From Allium sativum (Eukaryota; Streptophyta; Magnoliopsida; Asparagales; Amaryllidaceae), in assembly GCA_030737875.1 (NCBI GenBank), contig CM060912.1, positions 883,647,199 to 883,711,198 on the forward strand: a stretch of 64,000 bases of DNA, read 5' to 3'. The first letter of the stretch is position 1. Each line of letters begins with the position of its first letter. Position numbers and translations under genes: made by a program. Of this stretch, positions 61,472-64,000 are shown piece after piece. The notes beneath the pieces are model-generated. The model had not been told where the DNA came from. It searched no databases and was given only the letters and a program-made list of their open reading frames with translations.

Positions 61472-61514
61472 CTTTGTTCCTTTTCGGGGACGAAAAGTTT
61501 TAAGTGGGGGAGAT
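61472..61514 (+). other. Element D: polypurine tract and upstream block
   Basis: TTTTCGGGGACGAAAAG then TTTTAAGTGGGGGAGAT directly before the 3' LTR at 61515. Shared with B, so a B reverse transcriptase would find the same priming site. Confidence 0.9.
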
Positions 61515-64000
61515 TGTAACAACCCGGAAAATCTGGGCCAGTTAAAAATTTTTATTTTGGCAATTTTAGCGAATTTTGAATATTTAAAATGAATTATTTT
61601 AAATAATATCGACGAGAAATTTATTTTGAATAGAATTCGAACGTATATATTATACGCGTCGTCGTTAGAATATAAATATTTATATATAATTATAAATAGA
61701 ATTGAAAATGGCGCGGTAGTTCGATAATTCGATTTCAAACTTCGATTGAATGTACCGGGTGCAAAACAATCCGGATTTTAGTGAAACCAAAAATGATAGG
61801 ATCTATTTGATAATATCTTTCCAACGAATCCGAAAAATCAAAAGTTCGTAGCGGGAATCAAAAGATATGTCCAGTTGAAAATTCTGAATAGTCGCTATGG
61901 AATTCAGGCCCTTAAAAATGGACATTTTGCAAACGACCTCGGATTTCGACGAAACCACTTTTGTTGGGTCCGTGGTGTAAAGTTATTGCTAGATTCCAAA
62001 TTTCATAATTTTTCGAATCAATATGTGAGCGTGGCAAAGGAAAACGCGTTTGACCGGTTTCAGTTGATTTTAATCGACTGGAAATTGGCCATTTTTCCAA
62101 CGGTCTCAGAATTCGACGAAACTAGTTTTGTTAGGACCGTATGGTCAATACGAAGCTAGAAAATATTTTTATGGAATTTATAGAGTTGTTATGTGACCCC
62201 GGTAATTTGAAATGTATGTTTGAAAATTCAATATAGTAATTTAAATGTAAATTCAAAGGAAACTGATTGAAACGATCGAATTGGCCTGAAATACATATTC
62301 CATTGTGTTCGGGATGGGGGTAATTAGCTAGGGACGACAGTCGTTGGGATTCGATTGGAGTTCGTGGTGTAAATCAATTAATTGATGAATTAAAATAATA
62401 TTAAATTATAAAATAAAATAAATATCTCCTCCCTCCCTCCTATATGTTGGTCAACGCCCCCTTACCCGTATCATTTCAAACCCGAACGGAAAGAAAAAGA
62501 GAGAGCTCGAACCCGATCCAGTCGCCCCACCCTCGTCTTCCGCCGTCGCATCCACCCTCCTCCCCCCTCCGATCGAGCGCTCCGCCGCCCCCCAAGCAGC
62601 AGCTCCGGCCACCACCCCTCCTCTCTCACTTTCTCTCCCTTTCTGTTTTGGCCGAAGTCCCCAAACCCCTCCATGAAGTCGAGACCGCCTGCCACCTCCG
62701 GCGCCAGTCCTCCGACGCCCCTCCGACCTGCAAACCTCGACGAAGCCGACCCCCCCTCCTCCGATCTGCAAACCTCGACGAAGCCCCCCGACCACTCGAC
62801 AGCCCCCCCTATGTAAGTTTTATTTATTTGATTTTTATTTTATATAAATAGAAATTAAATCTGAATTTATTTTATATAAATAGAAAATAAAAAAACTGAT
62901 TTTTTTTATAATGTTAAAAACTGATTTTTTTTTATAATGTTAAAAACTGATTTTTTTATAAGGTTAAAAACTGATTTTTCATAATTTCAAAAACTGAATT
63001 TGGAAAAAAGAAAAAAAACTGATTTTAAGAAAGGTTTTAAAAGATTTGAATTTTGAAAAGTAAAAGATTTAAACTTTAAAAAGTAAAAGAAAAGATTGGA
63101 TCTTTGAAATGGAAAAGACGGAATTTTTTTATTAAGATGAAAGATAAGGATTTTTATCTATATAAAAGGTCGGATTTTTCTCTATATGAAGTTGAAATAA
63201 AAATTCGATTTTTAAATAAGTGATAGCACCATAAAAATTCGATTTTTATATATTGAACTTTGAACTAAATATTTGATTTTTATATATTGACCTTCGAACT
63301 AAAAATATGATTTTTAAATATTGAATAGCGAAGTAAAAATTCGATTTTTATGTATGTAGTGGCTACGGGCGACGAAGCTGACGAAGATGCGAAAACAACG
63401 AAGATTTCTATCAATGAAGTGCCGTGGAGCTAGGATAGCTATATGTGAGAACTTCTCACTCAAATCCTATTTTTCTAGTTATATATATATATATATACTA
63501 GGATGCAGACGGTGCTTATTAGAAGCACCCGACACCCGTCCACATACCATGGACTTGTTTGTTTGGTTGTGTAGTTGGTTAGATTATTTGATTTGGATTT
63601 GATTGATTGGTTGAATTGGAATTTGATTAAAATTGATATGTGAATGGCGTGGGCCTTCACTAGACCGGGGATAAGGCTAGGCCTCGTCCCGTTTCTAGTA
63701 TCGTGCCGTTATGCCGCCGAAATTTTCTAAAATATGTTAGAAAAATAAAAATATCATTTTATTGTGTAAATGAATTGAATAGAAATTCATAGGTTGAAAT
63801 AAAATGTTTTATCGTTAAAAATATAATTTTTATCGTGAATGTGAATAAATAAATATTCATTTACAAACCAGACGGTTTGTTTATGTACACCTATTTGAAG
63901 GACATTGATTGGGACGATAAATTTTACACATCGCCCAACTACACGAATAAAATATTTGTTTGATTGTTTGAAACCCCACACGGGTGTTGGGATGAAACTT
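61515..64000 (+). repeat. Element D: 3' LTR, first 2.5 kb
   Basis: Starts TGTAACAACCCGG and follows the 5' LTR at an offset of 7731-7732 bases with few differences (for example in the A/G run near 62490 and single substitutions). It includes the TATA/leader/donor module (TATA 62407-62415, donor GTAAGT 62813-62818). The rest, including the 27 bp array, is beyond the window. Confidence 0.93.
62407..62818 (+). promoter_or_regulatory. Element D 3' LTR: TATA box, GC-rich leader and splice donor
   Basis: Second copy of the module at 54676-55087, with the same TATA box, CT-rich start area, P/R-rich open frame (ATG 62444) and CCCTAT|GTAAGT donor. In a 3' LTR, transcription from here would read out into flanking DNA. 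Confidence 0.5.

Larger units (their letters stand above)
60486..61514 (+). other. Element D: non-coding interior, 1029 bp
   Basis: Left part resembles the leader of B (ATCAGTAGTATCCTAGAACG). The part from about 61135 to 61400 matches not the interior but the LTR of B (minus strand, about 33010-32720: CCCGACAAATAGGTAC, GCCTATTGGCTAGCCGCTTGG, GGGGAGGTTATGGCG). The last 40 bases match the block before the 3' LTR of B. No open frame shows a retroviral motif. Confidence 0.75.
53784..64000 (+). mobile_element. Element D: non-coding relative of B (LARD-like), right end outside window
   Basis: 5' LTR 53784-60485, primer site, 1.03 kb interior, polypurine tract, then the first 2.5 kb of the 3' LTR. 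LTR termini (TGTAACAACC...TTTTCACA), leader, polypurine block and many LTR blocks are related to B. No gag-pol is present, so it depends on proteins supplied in trans, most simply by a B-like element. The two LTRs match with only few differences over 2.5 kb, so insertion is recent. At 6.7 kb against 1.03 kb the LTR to interior ratio is extreme. Confidence 0.88.

Overview
The window is nuclear DNA of a flowering plant and consists almost entirely of nested LTR retrotransposons. I found no host protein-coding gene. Evidence: Ty3/gypsy gag-pol polyproteins, LTRs opening with TGTAACACCCC or TGTAACGACCC, initiator-Met-tRNA primer binding sites (TGGTATCAGAGC), polypurine tracts of the form AAGTGGGGGAGA, AT-rich sequence and long TA microsatellites. 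The C-terminal chromodomain of the intact polyprotein places the main family among chromoviruses, probably the Tekay/Del clade. The species cannot be determined by reading.

Layout. (A) 1-6784, minus strand: an old Tekay-like element with its 5' LTR, primer site and a gag-pol broken by stops and a frameshift; it leaves the window at the left edge. (E) about 6785-13200, plus strand: a much older, diverged long LTR of the same kind. (F) 14001-16200, minus: a 2.2 kb non-coding LTR element. (G) 16553-18815, plus: a piece of a TGTAACACCCC LTR, cut by H. (H) 18816-23110 and 51301-53783, plus: a copia-like LTR, primer site and about 5.4 kb of non-coding interior, split by C. (C) 23111-51300, minus: a gag-pol-less element with 5.1 kb LTRs and a 1.65 kb interior, flanked by the target duplication TATAC. 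(B) 30303-46616, minus: a young element inserted into the 5' LTR of C, with 5.8 kb LTRs and an unbroken 1413-residue gag-pol. (D) 53784 to the window end, plus: a non-coding relative of B with a 6.7 kb 5' LTR, only 1.03 kb of interior, and the start of its 3' LTR.

How they may work together. Only B encodes a complete set of domains: Gag, protease, reverse transcriptase, RNase H, integrase and chromodomain. D, and probably C, keep the primer site, the polypurine tract and the sequence beside it but no coding capacity, so they look like large retrotransposon derivatives that would need proteins from a B-like partner. The nesting gives a relative order: G, then H, then C, then B; E, then A.

Most interesting reading. 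The unusually long LTRs share one plan: a TATA box, a leader of roughly 250-400 nt, a good 5' splice site, a long AT-rich repeat-filled stretch, and a candidate 3' splice site 0.3-0.6 kb before the LTR end. Nearly all LTR length differences lie between those two sites, which suggests an intron inside the LTR. Other points: a second TATA-bearing block conserved in B, D and E; a tRNA-like sequence with Pol III A and B boxes in both C LTRs; paired bZIP-type sites upstream of the C TATA box; and a piece of B-type LTR relocated into the interior of D.
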